Assembly (NCBI GenBank): GCA_963824475.1
Contig: CAWGPR010000002.1
Span: 186,001 to 250,000 of the forward strand
From: Roseiarcus sp963824475
GTDB taxonomy: Bacteria; Pseudomonadota; Alphaproteobacteria; Rhizobiales; Beijerinckiaceae
Length of the DNA stretch: 64,000 nt
Direction: 5' to 3'
Under the pieces are notes generated by a model that was not told the DNA's origin, did no database searches, and saw only the letters and a list, made by a program, of their open reading frames with translations. Every line of letters begins with the position of its first letter. The stretch's first letter is position 1. Made by a program: the position numbers and the translations under genes. Shown in pieces: positions 45,237-54,485 of this stretch.

Positions 45237-45836
45237 GCGCAGACGCTCCAACACAATCCCCTCAATCCCCGGGACCTAACCGGTCCTGACGGATCCAGGC
45301 GATCGGAACCGAGCAGTGGACTGGCTTAAACAGCCGAGTGAAAGAATGGTCTCGACCTCCTGAGCCCCATCCGCCGAACGCGGGATATTGGTGCAGCTGC
45401 TTTGAGCGGCGACCGGATGTGAGTTTGATCTGGTGCGGAACCAACCAGGTCATGAAATAGGGCTCAGACCTTGGATACCGAAACAGCCACCGGAGTTTTT
45501 TGATGTGCCGATGAACCTGACCACTTGACCCGAAAACGCCCATGTGAGTCCACTGCGATGAAGGAGTAGCGACCCACATCGGCCCCGAGCCGTGCGCAGA
45601 CGTCCGCGAGGACGTCGGCGAAGCGTCGGCAGGGGAGCATATAGGCCAGCCATCGAGCCGCGAAACCGTTGTCATCCCGGGCGCCGACGCCGTTTACTCA
45701 TCGGAAGGCAATACGGTCGGGCGCGCTAACGCGAGCGCCCGACCGACCCGGCGTGGTCTTAGACCCTGGCATGTATGGACGCTCCTTGCGCGGGAACCGG
45801 GAGATCTCTGGATCGGCCATGAGCCCTGTTGGTCAC
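45237..45836. other. Non-coding intron and IS flank
   Basis: 600 bases between the IS110-like gene and the reverse transcriptase. The last ~200 (GATCTCTGGATCGGCCATGA and following) are intron RNA typical of the region before the reverse transcriptase. The first ~380 are probably IS flank; no gene is supported on either strand. Confidence 0.4.
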
Positions 45837-47351
45837 ATGGTCCGCGGCGGGAAGGTGAGGAGCCGTAGCCGCCGATGCACGATCCAGAGAAGTCAGAACT
45901 CCGGCATAGTAGCAACGAAGCCGACGAACGAAGCCGGGCGACTGGCTCAGGAGCCGGCGGAGCCAAGACCGGGGACCAAGGGGAACGCGGACCAGCAAAG
46001 CACGCACCGGACCCAGAGCCGGGGGCGCGTGACCCAGGCGCTGGACCGCGTACGAGAAGCCGCAAGGCGGAGGAAGAAGGGACAGTTCACCGCGCTCCTC
46101 CACCACATCAACCCCGACACGCTCCGGACTGCGTTCTACGCGCTTAAGCGCAAAGCCGCCCCCGGCGTGGATGGCGTGACGTGGCACGACTACGAGGCGG
46201 ACCTCGAACCGAGGGTTGAGGCTCTTGCAGAGCGGGTCCACCGGGGAGCTTACCGACCGCAACCGTCGCGCCGGACGTACATACCGAAGGCCGACGGGAA
46301 GCAGCGGCCGCTCGCGATCGCCGCCCTGGAAGACAAGATCGTCCAGGGCGCAACCGTCATGGCGCTCAATGCTGTCTACGAAAGCGACTTCTGCGGCTTC
46401 TCGTACGGGTTCCGACCCGGGCGAGGGCCACACGATGCGCTGGACGCGCTATCGACGGCGATCAAGATACGGAAGGTGAACTGGATACTTGACGCCGACA
46501 TCCAAAATTTCTTTGGGGCGGTCAGCCAAAGCTGGCTGGTTCGCTTCCTGGGACACAGGGTCGGCGACAAGCGCATCATCCGCCTGATCCAGAAGTGGCT
46601 CAAGGCGGGCATCCTCGAAGATGGGATCGTAACGGTCGATGACAGGGGAACAGGACAAGGTTCGGTGATTTCGCCGCTCCTCGCCAACATCTACCTGCAT
46701 TACTGTTTCGATCTTTGGGCTGAGCGCTGGAGACGGCGGGAGGCTCAAGGCGACATGATCGTCGTTCGTTACGCGGACGATCTGGTCGTCGGCTTCGAGC
46801 GTGAAGGCGACGCACGCCGTTTCCTTGACGCGATGCGCGAAAGGCTCGGGGAATTTGCGCTGACGCTCCACCCGGACAAGACCCGCCTGATTGAGTTCGG
46901 CCGCTTTGCGGCGGTCGACCGCAAGCGACGCGGGCTCGGCAAACCGGAGACCTTTGCGTTCTTGGGCTTCAACTTCATTTGCGGCAAATCCCGCCAGGGA
47001 TCCTTCCAACTCCACCGGAAGACCCGACGCGACCGCATGCGTGCGAAGCTGAAGGACATCAAGGCGGAGCTACGGCGTCGAATGCATCAACCCATCCCTA
47101 GCCAGGGCCGGTGGTTGAAGCAGGTCGTCACAGGGCACTTTGCTTATTACGCAGTCCCGACCAACAGCAGGGCGCTCTCCGCGTTCCGGCACTACGTGAC
47201 CGACCTCTGGCGACGAGCGCTTCGGCGACGCAGCCAGAAAGACGGCCTCACATGGGAGCGTATGACGAAGCTCGCCGATGACTGGCTCCCCCAGCCGCAT
47301 ATCCTTCATCCTTGGCCCGACGTGCGCTTTGACGTCAAACACCCGAGGTAG
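45837..47351 (+). CDS. Group II intron reverse transcriptase-maturase 1
   Basis: About 504 residues; ATG 45837 is one of several possible starts (45819 is another). RT blocks: KRKAAPGVDGVTWHDYEADL, YRPQPSRRTYIPKADG, DADIQNFFGAVSQSW, GTGQGSVISPLLANIYLHY, and the catalytic RYADDLVVGF. The maturase X domain and the C-terminal GLTWERM DNA-binding like end are present. It copies the intron RNA and helps splicing. Intact. Confidence 0.92.
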   Translation: MVRGGKVRSRSRRCTIQRSQNSGIVATKPTNEAGRLAQEPAEPRPGTKGNADQQSTHRTQSRGRVTQALDRVREAARRRKKGQFTALLHHINPDTLRTAFYALKRKAAPGVDGVTWHDYEADLEPRVEALAERVHRGAYRPQPSRRTYIPKADGKQRPLAIAALEDKIVQGATVMALNAVYESDFCGFSYGFRPGRGPHDALDALSTAIKIRKVNWILDADIQNFFGAVSQSWLVRFLGHRVGDKRIIRLIQKWLKAGILEDGIVTVDDRGTGQGSVISPLLANIYLHYCFDLWAERWRRREAQGDMIVVRYADDLVVGFEREGDARRFLDAMRERLGEFALTLHPDKTRLIEFGRFAAVDRKRRGLGKPETFAFLGFNFICGKSRQGSFQLHRKTRRDRMRAKLKDIKAELRRRMHQPIPSQGRWLKQVVTGHFAYYAVPTNSRALSAFRHYVTDLWRRALRRRSQKDGLTWERMTKLADDWLPQPHILHPWPDVRFDVKHPR

Positions 47352-47384
47352 GAGCCGGATGCCCGAATTGGGCCCGTCCGGATC
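47352..47384 (+). ncRNA. Domain V of group II intron 1
   Basis: GAGCCGGATGCCCG and CCCGTCCGGATC pair to form the short catalytic hairpin with the AGC triad at its base, directly after the reverse transcriptase stop. Confidence 0.75.
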
Positions 47385-47751
47385 TGTGCGGGGGGCGCTC
47401 AGCAATGAGCGTCCCTACCGCGATACGCCGAGCAAGCCTCGAAAAGGACGATGTGCAGGCCGACCCGACTGCAATTTCGGGGAAGGCTGATACGGCTGGG
47501 TGAGACGAGCGAAGACGACGCCCAGTTCGCTGCACCGGGGTACTGGCGGCAGCACGTACACAAGGAAAGCGCGCGCAACACGGGAAGCCCCAAAGCGCGG
47601 TCAGGGATGACCAACCAGACGCCCGCGAGGGAGAGGCTGGGCGCTGTGGGGTGGCGGAGAGGTTCGCAGTACCGCTGAAGCCGGGTAACGCCGGGGGAGG
47701 GAAGGGGCCTCAGTTCAAGACAGACGCAAGACGTAGTGAGGGACCTGGAGA

Positions 47752-49077
47752 TTGGGCGACCTATCAACTCCGGACAGCGTTCAGAAACTGCAGACGGCGT
47801 TGCACGCGAAAGCGAAGGCAGAACCCGGCTATCGCTTCTATGCCCTCTACGACAAGATCAGCCGCGAGGACATTCTGGCGCATGCCTATGCCCAGTGCCG
47901 CTCCAACAAGGGCGCGCCGGGCGTGGACCGTCAGGACTTCGAGGCCGTCGAGGCGTATGGGGTCGAGCGATGGCTGGGCGAACTGGCGCTCGCGCTCAGG
48001 CAGGAGACTTACCGACCGGATCCAATCAGACGCGTGTACATACCGAAGGCCAACGGCAAACTCAGGCCGCTGGGCATCTCAACCTTGCGGGATCGGGTCT
48101 GCATGACAGTAGCGATGCTGGTGCTGGAGCCGATCTTCGAAGCCGACCTCCCATCGGAACTCTACGGCTACCGTCCCGGGCGAAACGCCCAACAGGCGGT
48201 GATCGAGGTGGAAGAGCTGCTGTTTCGCGGCCATCCGGAAGTTGTGGACGCCGACCTCGCGGACTACTTCGGGAGCATTCCCCATGCCGAGCTTTTGAAG
48301 TCGGTATCGCGCCGGATCGTTGATCGGCGCGTGCTGCATCTGATCAGGATGTGGCTGGACTGCCCGGTGGAAGAAACCGACAATCGCGGTCGGAAGACAC
48401 GCACGACCGAGGCGCGGGACAGGCGGCGCGGCATCCCGCAGGGCTCACCCATCTCACCGCTGCTGGCTAATATTTACATGCGCCGGTTCGTGCTGGGATG
48501 GAAGATGTTCGGGCTCGAGCGAACCCTCGGCACGCGGCTCGTGACCTACGCCGACGACCTCGTGATCCTGTGCAGAAGGGGCAAAGGCGAAGAAGCCTTG
48601 GAACGACTGCGGGAGATCATGGGCAAGCTGAGGCTGACGGTGAACGAGGAAAAGACGCGCGTCTGCAAAGTGCCGGAGAGTGAGTTCGACTTTCTGGGGT
48701 ACACGTTCGGGCGGATGTATTCGGCGAGGACCGGCCAAGCCCGTATCGGCTACCGGCCATCAAAGAAGAGCATTCAGCGCGCGGTCGAGAAAATCCACGC
48801 GCTGACCGAGCGATCGTGCACATGGCAAGAGACCACGACGCTGGTGGGCAAAGTGAACCGCATGCTGCGCGGATGGGCGAACTACTTTTCGGTAGGCGCT
48901 TTCAGCAAGGCGTATCGGGCGCTTGACGCCTACGCGGCGGCGCGGGTGCGCCGGTGGTTGCGCCTCAAGCACAAAGTCAGGCGGGGCGGGAGCTATCCAC
49001 TCTCGCACCTCTACGGGCACTTCGGGCTCGTACGCCTGAGTCGGCTTGGGCACGACGTGCCGTGGACGAAGGCGTGA
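47752..49077 (+). CDS. Group II intron reverse transcriptase-maturase 2
   Basis: 441 residues from TTG 47752, just behind CTGGAGA. RT motifs: NKGAPGVDRQDFEAVEAYG, RVYIPKANGKLRPLGI, DADLADYFGSIPH, GIPQGSPISPLLANIYMRR, TYADDLVILCRRG. GIIM-type maturase: LVGKVNRMLRGWANYFSVG. The type differs from RT 1. Intact. Confidence 0.92.
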   Translation: MGDLSTPDSVQKLQTALHAKAKAEPGYRFYALYDKISREDILAHAYAQCRSNKGAPGVDRQDFEAVEAYGVERWLGELALALRQETYRPDPIRRVYIPKANGKLRPLGISTLRDRVCMTVAMLVLEPIFEADLPSELYGYRPGRNAQQAVIEVEELLFRGHPEVVDADLADYFGSIPHAELLKSVSRRIVDRRVLHLIRMWLDCPVEETDNRGRKTRTTEARDRRRGIPQGSPISPLLANIYMRRFVLGWKMFGLERTLGTRLVTYADDLVILCRRGKGEEALERLREIMGKLRLTVNEEKTRVCKVPESEFDFLGYTFGRMYSARTGQARIGYRPSKKSIQRAVEKIHALTERSCTWQETTTLVGKVNRMLRGWANYFSVGAFSKAYRALDAYAAARVRRWLRLKHKVRRGGSYPLSHLYGHFGLVRLSRLGHDVPWTKA

Positions 49078-49089
49078 GGTCTTGTCCGA

Positions 49090-49121
49090 GAGCCGGATGC
49101 AGGAAACCTGCCTGTCCGGTT
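49090..49121 (+). ncRNA. Domain V of group II intron 2
   Basis: GAGCCGGATGCAGG-AAA-CCTGC with CTGTCCGGTT closing the stem; sits 12 bases after the reverse transcriptase stop. Confidence 0.7.
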
Positions 49122-49635
49122 GTGTGTCCAGCGAAGGCTGGCATGTTCAGCAGGAGAAAGGCCTGCCGGGGCAAGAGTCAGAAGCCCCGTAGTTTGGATA
49201 GCAGGGTGGCGGGAAACCAAGACTCTGAAGCCTATCGACAACGTCTCCCTCGGGGAGACGACGAGCCGCCGGGCCGTAATGAAAGTAAACGCGAATGTGG
49301 CCTCGAAAATGCGTAGCCCCGAAGGCCGAGCCCGCAACTGGAGGGCGAAGGCAGCATGGGGAGCCGAAATCTGACCGAAGCGGCTCCTTCACTTCGGCGG
49401 GGTGGAAGCGACAGCACGGTGGCAAGGACATGCCGAGCAACTGGAGAAGCCCTCCTCGTCCCGGCGCGAAATCGCCGGAGCAGGGTTGATCGTATAACCG
49501 GCTCAACCGGGAAGTTGATCGAAGGCGAGAGGGTGACGGATGGGTTCGCAGTAGCGGTGAGGCGGGGTAACGCCCGTGGAGCGAAGGAGCCCTGCTGTTT
49601 GTAAAGTCTCCGATCACAAGGAAGGCAAGGACGAG

Positions 49636-50937
49636 ATGACAAAGGCGTCCATCGATTTGCAGGACCTGAGGCGGAGAATATACGTCAAGGCGAAGGCTGA
49701 GACGTCCTGGAAGTTCTGGGGATTGTACGTCCATGTCTGCAAGCTGGAAACGCTACGCGAGGCGTATGCGCTGGCCAAAAGGAACGATGGGGCTCCGGGA
49801 AGTGACGGGGTGACCTTCGAGGCTATCGAAGCGCAGGGCGTAGAGGCTTTCCTTGAGCAGATCGCGGACGAACTGGTCGGGCGCTCCTATGCGCCGTTGC
49901 CGGCCCGGAGGCAGGAAATCCCGAAGGATGGCGGCAAGGTCCGCGTCCTTTCTATTCCTGCGATCCGCGACCGCGTGGCGCAGGGTGCGCTCAAGCTCAT
50001 ATTGGAACCGATCTTCGAGGCGGACTTCCAATCGGGGTCGTTCGGATACCGACCGCAACGGACAGCTCATGAAGCGGTGGACCGCGTGGCGCGAGCGATC
50101 GTTCAGCACAAGACGCGCGTCATCGACATCGACTTGCGCAGCTATTTCGACAATGTCCGGCATGATCGGCTGTTGGCGAAAGTAGCCCAGCGCGTGGACG
50201 ATGCCGACGTCATGCATCTGCTGAAGATCATGCTCAAAGCCAGCGGGAAACAAGGCGTTCCGCAGGGTGGGGTGATCTCGCCGCTGCTCAGCAACATCTA
50301 CCTCACCGAGGTTGACAGGATGCTGGAGCGGGCGAGGGAGGCCACGCGCTACGGCAAGTACACCTCCGTCGAATACGCGAGATTCGCTGACGACCTGGTG
50401 ATCTTGATCGACGCCCACCAGCGACATGACTGGCTGATGGCGGCGGTGGAGAAACGGCTGCGCGAGGAACTGGCCGAGCTGCAGGTCGAAATCAACGAAG
50501 AAAAGAGTTGAATCGTGGACCTCCGCCGAGGCGAGAGCTTCGGCTTTCTGGGGTTCGACTTCCGCCGAGTGCGTAGTCTGCGGGGCGTATGGCGCGCCCA
50601 CTACACGCCCAAGCTCAAAAAGCGGACGGCGCTGCTACGCAAGCTCAAGGATGTGTTCCGCCGCCACCAATCGCAACCGGTTGATCGGGTCGTGAAGTTG
50701 ATCAACCCGGTGCTGCGCGGTTGGGTGAACTACTTTGCGGTGGGACACGCCAGCGAGTGCTTCGGCTTCGTGAAAGACTGGGTGGAGAAGAAGATCCGGC
50801 GCCATATGCTGCGAGCCCGGAACCGACAGGGCTTCGGCTGGGCGCGGTGGAGTAGGGGATGGCTGTATCAGACTCTGAAGCTGTTCGATGGCTACCGAGT
50901 GGTTCGACCAGCGCCGAAAGCCGCTCCGGCAGGATAG
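49636..50937 (+). pseudogene. Group II intron reverse transcriptase-maturase 3, in-frame stop
   Basis: RT part (49636-50511) from ATG with AAGGCAAGGACGAG upstream: NDGAPGSDGVTFEAIEAQG, DIDLRSYFDNVRHDRLL, GVPQGGVISPLLSNIYLTE, EYARFADDLVIL. The frame stops at TGA 50509-50511 after INEEKS, then continues without frame change: IVDLRRGESFGFLGFDFRR and the maturase domain PVLRGWVNYFAVGHASECF. A CGA-to-TGA change (Arg to stop) explains it. A GTG at 50515 could start the second half separately. Confidence 0.85.
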
Positions 50938-50981
50938 GCCCCATAATCCTTGAGGCGAAGCAAACAGGTGCAGTAGTTAAG

Positions 50982-52179
50982 ACTTAATCTGACAGTTGGT
51001 GTCATAGCTGAGGCGGAAGCCGAGGCCGGGCGCGGAGCTGGTCGGGGTTGCGCAGCGCCCGGCCTCGGCGTTTCGAGAGGACACCGACGATGACCAAGGA
51101 ACAGAAGATCATCCGCGCCAAGGTAGGGCTGCTGGAGCTGGCCAAGCAGCTCGGCAACGTCAGCCAAGCTTGCAAAATGATGGGCTATTCGCGCGATAGC
51201 TTTTACCGGTTCAAGGAGCTTTACGACGCCGGCGGCGAACTGGCGCTGCAGGAGCTGACGCGGCGCAGGCCGATCCTGAAGAACCGCACGGCGCCCGACG
51301 TCGAGGCGATCATTGTCGAGCTATCGCTGGACCGGCCGGCCTACGGCCAGATCCGCATCGCTAATGAAGTGCGCAAGCTCGGGCATTCGATTTCGCCGGC
51401 CGGGGTGCGCGGGGTCTGGCAGCGTCATGATCTGGAGACGATGAAGAAACGGCTCAAGGCGCTCGAAGCCAAGGTCGCCCAGGAAGGCCTGGTGCTGACC
51501 GAAAGCCAGCTGGCCGCGCTGGAGAAGGCCAAGAGCGAAAAGGAGGCGCATGGCGAGTTCGAGAGCGAATGTCCGGGCTATTGCGGGGCCCAGGACACCT
51601 TCTACGTCGGCAACATGAAGGGGGTCGGGCGCATCTACCAGCAAACGTTCATCGACACCTATGCCAAGGTCGCCTTCGCCAAGCTCTACGACCGCAAGAC
51701 GCCGATCACCGCCGCCGATCTCATTAACGATCGCGTCGTGCCGTTCTATGACGCCCATGAGGTGAAGCTCTGCCGCGTGCTGACCGATCGCGGCACGGAA
51801 TATTGCGGCAACCCAGAGCATCACGAATACGAGCTCTACCTGGCGCTCGAGGACATCGATCACTCGCGCACCAAGACCAAGAGCCCGCAGACGAATGGAA
51901 TCGTCGAGCGGTTCCACAAGACCGTGCTCGACGAGTTCTACCGCGTCGCCTTCCGCAAGAAAATCTACGGCTCGATCAGCGAGCTGCAGAGCGATCTCAA
52001 TTCCTGGGTCCAAAGCTACAACGAGGAAAGGCCGCACCAAGGACGATGGTGCTTCGGCAAAACGCCGATGCAGACGTTCCTTGACGCGACGCCGCTTGCG
52101 AAGGAGAAAATGATCGCCGCCTGAGCAAAACCTACAGGCGGACCCGAACAGACTCCGGACGCTGACCGTCAGATCAAGT
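50982..52179 (+). mobile_element. IS481-family insertion sequence
   Basis: Ends are imperfect 15-bp inverted repeats: ACTTAATCTGACAGT (50982-50996) and ACTTGATCTGACGGT (inverted, 52165-52179). Contains one intact transposase. No target duplication was identified. Confidence 0.7.
51090..52124 (+). CDS. IS481 transposase
   Basis: 344 residues from ATG 51090, following GAGAGGAC. Helix-turn-helix NVSQACKMMGYSRDSFYRFK; rve catalytic core with QQTFIDTYAKVAFAKLYDR (Asp), CRVLTDRGTEYCGN (Asp) and PQTNGIVERFHKTVLDEFY (Glu). Intact; typical length of the family. Confidence 0.9.
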   Translation: MTKEQKIIRAKVGLLELAKQLGNVSQACKMMGYSRDSFYRFKELYDAGGELALQELTRRRPILKNRTAPDVEAIIVELSLDRPAYGQIRIANEVRKLGHSISPAGVRGVWQRHDLETMKKRLKALEAKVAQEGLVLTESQLAALEKAKSEKEAHGEFESECPGYCGAQDTFYVGNMKGVGRIYQQTFIDTYAKVAFAKLYDRKTPITAADLINDRVVPFYDAHEVKLCRVLTDRGTEYCGNPEHHEYELYLALEDIDHSRTKTKSPQTNGIVERFHKTVLDEFYRVAFRKKIYGSISELQSDLNSWVQSYNEERPHQGRWCFGKTPMQTFLDATPLAKEKMIAA

Positions 52180-52200
52180 GCCAGCTACTACAAAACAGGA

Positions 52201-52232
52201 GAGCGCAGTGCGGGAAATCCGCATGCTGCGTT
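52201..52232 (+). ncRNA. Domain V of group II intron 3
   Basis: GAGCGCAGTGCGGG-AAA-TCCGCATGCTGCGTT forms the domain V hairpin with the AGC triad; separated from its reverse transcriptase by the IS481 element. Confidence 0.65.
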
Positions 52233-52300
52233 CGACGAGGCGGGGGCTGGAAACGTGGCACGGCCGAGATGGTGTGACACTCGCAGACGAAAGAGCGAGC

Positions 52301-52703
52301 CAACAGGGAATACAAACTTCGGCCTAAACCGGCGCGTCAGTCCTCGACCCTACCGATGAGGGGAGTGTGGAAACGGAGCCATGGCTGAGCCACTAAGGCA
52401 CCGCCAGACGAAAGGGGCGGCAAACAGACATGCTCAACCTAAAGCCACCGCGCCACACTTCTACTCTACGCACAACGGTCATCCCCATCGAGCTGCCATA
52501 AGTCTGTAGAGGGTCGAAACTTCGCGTTCGCTGATCGTGTTCGGAACCATCGCCGCTACGCTTTGTCGGCGTGCAGGTAACTGCACGCAAGCATCACTTT
52601 GAGGCCGACTTAGGGGGTTGCCCGACCCGCCTCGTCCTCTCCCACAGGCGCGACCAGCTGACGACATCGACAGCGAGGAAGGCGGCGAGCACCTTGCGAG
52701 CGT
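52301..52703. other. Intergenic between intron array and cyclase genes
   Basis: No gene is supported. Contains possible intron 3' sequence up to TTCTACTCTAC (about 52458) and the palindrome TGCAGGTAACTGCA at 52572-52585. Confidence 0.4.
52572..52585. promoter_or_regulatory. Palindrome TGCAG-N4-CTGCA, site 1
   Basis: TGCAGGTAACTGCA. Same arms as at 57792, 60619 and 61257. Candidate protein-binding or recombination site. Confidence 0.4.
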
Positions 52704-54485
52704 TTATTGTTCGGGGACGCCGGCTTTGCGCAGGCCGTCAAATACGGGCTCAAGCTGGGCTAGGTACGTTAAGTCGTCGCTCGGCGTCGTCCAATTGACG
52801 CGGGCGCGGGACACGGTGAAGGACGGGGCGAGCGCGAGGCCAGCCTTGACCGCGGAATGCGCCTCGTCCAGTCGACCAAGCCGCGCGAGCGCGGCGGCCA
52901 ACTGAAACCATGCTGTCGGATGATTTCGATTGGCCTCGATCGCCCGCCGGCACCACGCCACCGCTTGGTCCCAGGCGCCGAGCTGGTTTTTCGCAAAGCC
53001 CGCGTGCATCATCCAGGTGTTGGCCATCGTATCGCGCGGACTGAGGCGCAAGGCCTCGGCAACGTGAGCCTCCGTTTCTTCGGCGCGACCGACAAGCATC
53101 TTACCTCTTCCAATAAAGGAATGCGCGCTGGCGAGATTTCGATCCAGCGCCAAGGCATGTTCACATTTGGCGATGCCCTCCGCCGCGCGCTTAGTCATCA
53201 TCTCGACAAATCCCAGGAACATATGCGCCCGCGCATGGTCCGGGACCGACGACAAGGCTTTGGTCAGCTTCGCTTCGGCCGCCGCGAAAGCCGCTATGGG
53301 ATCGGTCGAGAACAAAACTGCGCCCTCAACCGAGTCCGCACGCGCCGATCCAATGAGCGCGTCGACATTGTCGGGATCGGCGGCAAGCGCGCGATCGAAA
53401 AAGCTTCGCGCTTGCGTAACATTGTCAGGGCTAAGACCCTTGTTGAACCAAGCGATACCTTGAAAGTAGAGGTCCATCGAGTCGGGGTTCGGAGCCTGTT
53501 CCGCGCGTCGCGCCTCGGCGGCGATAAGCTCAGCGTTCAGCGCGCCTGCCAGCCGCGCGACGATCTCGTCCTGCATTTCGAAGAGGTCGGCCAAGGGCTT
53601 GTCGAAACGCTCGGCCCACAGATGATTGCCCGTTTTCGCGTCGATGAGCTGCACGTTGACGCGCAGGCGGTTTCCGCCCCGCTGAGCGCTGCCCTCCAGC
53701 ACATAGCGGACGTTCAACTCGCGGCCGATCTGTTTCAGATCGACGGGCTTGCCCTTGTAGGTGAAGGCGGTGTTGCGCCCGATCACGACGGCGTGCCGTA
53801 TCCGTGAGAGATCGGTCGTCAGGCTTTCCGTGACCCCATCGACGAAATGCTCCTGCTCTGGGCCGCCTCCAATATTGGCGAACGGCAAGACGACCATCGA
53901 GAGGCGCGGCGGGGCGGGCTTTTCGGCCGCCGGGCGCGGCGCGCGCTTCGCAAGGTTGGGCGCGGCCACTTCAAACGAAAAGACCCGGATCGGCTCAACG
54001 ATGTTCTTGAGCTGAGTGGGGCCGAGATCGGTCACAGCGAGATCGAGCCGCCCCTTGACCTGACGATAGGCGTCCTCGGAGAGACAGATCGCGCCGGGCT
54101 CGCAAACGCCCTCCAGCCGCGCGGCGATATTGACGCCGTCGCCCATGAGATCGCCGTCAGCCTCCTCGACCACGTCTCCGAGGTGGATGCCGACGCGAAA
54201 CTCGATGCAGCGCTCGGGCGGCAAGCCTGCGTTGAGCTCGACCATGCCGCTCTGCACCTCGATGGCGCAGCGCACCGCGCCGACCACGCTGCGAAACTCA
54301 ATAAGAATGCCGTCGCCGGTGCGCTTGACGACCCGCCCGTGATGCACGCCGATTGTGGGGTCGATCAGATCGCTACGTATGGCTCGCAGCCGTGCGAGCG
54401 TCCGATCCTCGTCTGCGCCCGCGAGCCGGCCGTAGCCGACGACATCGGCGACGAGGATCGCCGCTATCTTTCGGGTCTCGCTCAT
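52704..54485 (-). CDS. Class III adenylate/guanylate cyclase with TolB-like and TPR domains
   Basis: 593 residues. Cyclase domain at residues 5-160: AAILVADVVGYGRLAGADE (first metal Asp), KRTGDGILIEFRSV (second), MGDGVNIAARLEG. Then a TolB/FlgO-like region (SMVVLPFANIGGGPEQEHF, YVLEGSAQRGGNRLRVNVQ) and TPR repeats to the end. Unlike its upstream paralogue it has no membrane helix, so it is cytosolic. It makes cAMP (or cGMP) in response to an unknown signal. Its ATG overlaps the stop of the upstream cyclase gene (ATGA). Confidence 0.85.
   Translation of the reverse strand: MSETRKIAAILVADVVGYGRLAGADEDRTLARLRAIRSDLIDPTIGVHHGRVVKRTGDGILIEFRSVVGAVRCAIEVQSGMVELNAGLPPERCIEFRVGIHLGDVVEEADGDLMGDGVNIAARLEGVCEPGAICLSEDAYRQVKGRLDLAVTDLGPTQLKNIVEPIRVFSFEVAAPNLAKRAPRPAAEKPAPPRLSMVVLPFANIGGGPEQEHFVDGVTESLTTDLSRIRHAVVIGRNTAFTYKGKPVDLKQIGRELNVRYVLEGSAQRGGNRLRVNVQLIDAKTGNHLWAERFDKPLADLFEMQDEIVARLAGALNAELIAAEARRAEQAPNPDSMDLYFQGIAWFNKGLSPDNVTQARSFFDRALAADPDNVDALIGSARADSVEGAVLFSTDPIAAFAAAEAKLTKALSSVPDHARAHMFLGFVEMMTKRAAEGIAKCEHALALDRNLASAHSFIGRGKMLVGRAEETEAHVAEALRLSPRDTMANTWMMHAGFAKNQLGAWDQAVAWCRRAIEANRNHPTAWFQLAAALARLGRLDEAHSAVKAGLALAPSFTVSRARVNWTTPSDDLTYLAQLEPVFDGLRKAGVPEQ

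Larger units (their letters stand above)
43789..47424 (+). mobile_element. Group II intron 1 (interrupted by an IS110-like element)
   Basis: The 5' end GTGCG (43789-43793) is followed by domain I sequence (GGTGCAAGTCCCACCCGG), and the 3' part by domain V at 47352-47384 and domain VI ending CCCTACCGCGAT. The intron-encoded reverse transcriptase lies in domain IV (45837-47351). The IS110-like gene at 44070-45236 sits between the 5' RNA part and the reverse transcriptase. Spliced RNA structure can no longer be continuous. Confidence 0.8.
47451..49160 (+). mobile_element. Group II intron 2
   Basis: Begins within 30 bases of the end of intron 1; GTGCAG at 47451 is the candidate 5' end. Contains RNA domains (47451-47751), a reverse transcriptase (47752-49077) and domain V at 49090-49121. 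Ends are approximate. Confidence 0.6.
49161..52300 (+). mobile_element. Group II intron 3 (interrupted by an IS481-like element)
   Basis: 5' RNA domains at about 49161-49635, a broken reverse transcriptase (49636-50937), then an IS481-like element (50982-52179), then domain V (52201-52232) and domain VI. Limits are approximate; a second possible 3' end, TTCTACTCTAC, lies at about 52458. Confidence 0.6.

Noticed and set aside
45262..45675. 137-residue minus-strand frame between the IS110-like gene and RT 1
   Set aside because: No family motif or ribosome site, and it lies in IS flank and intron RNA sequence.
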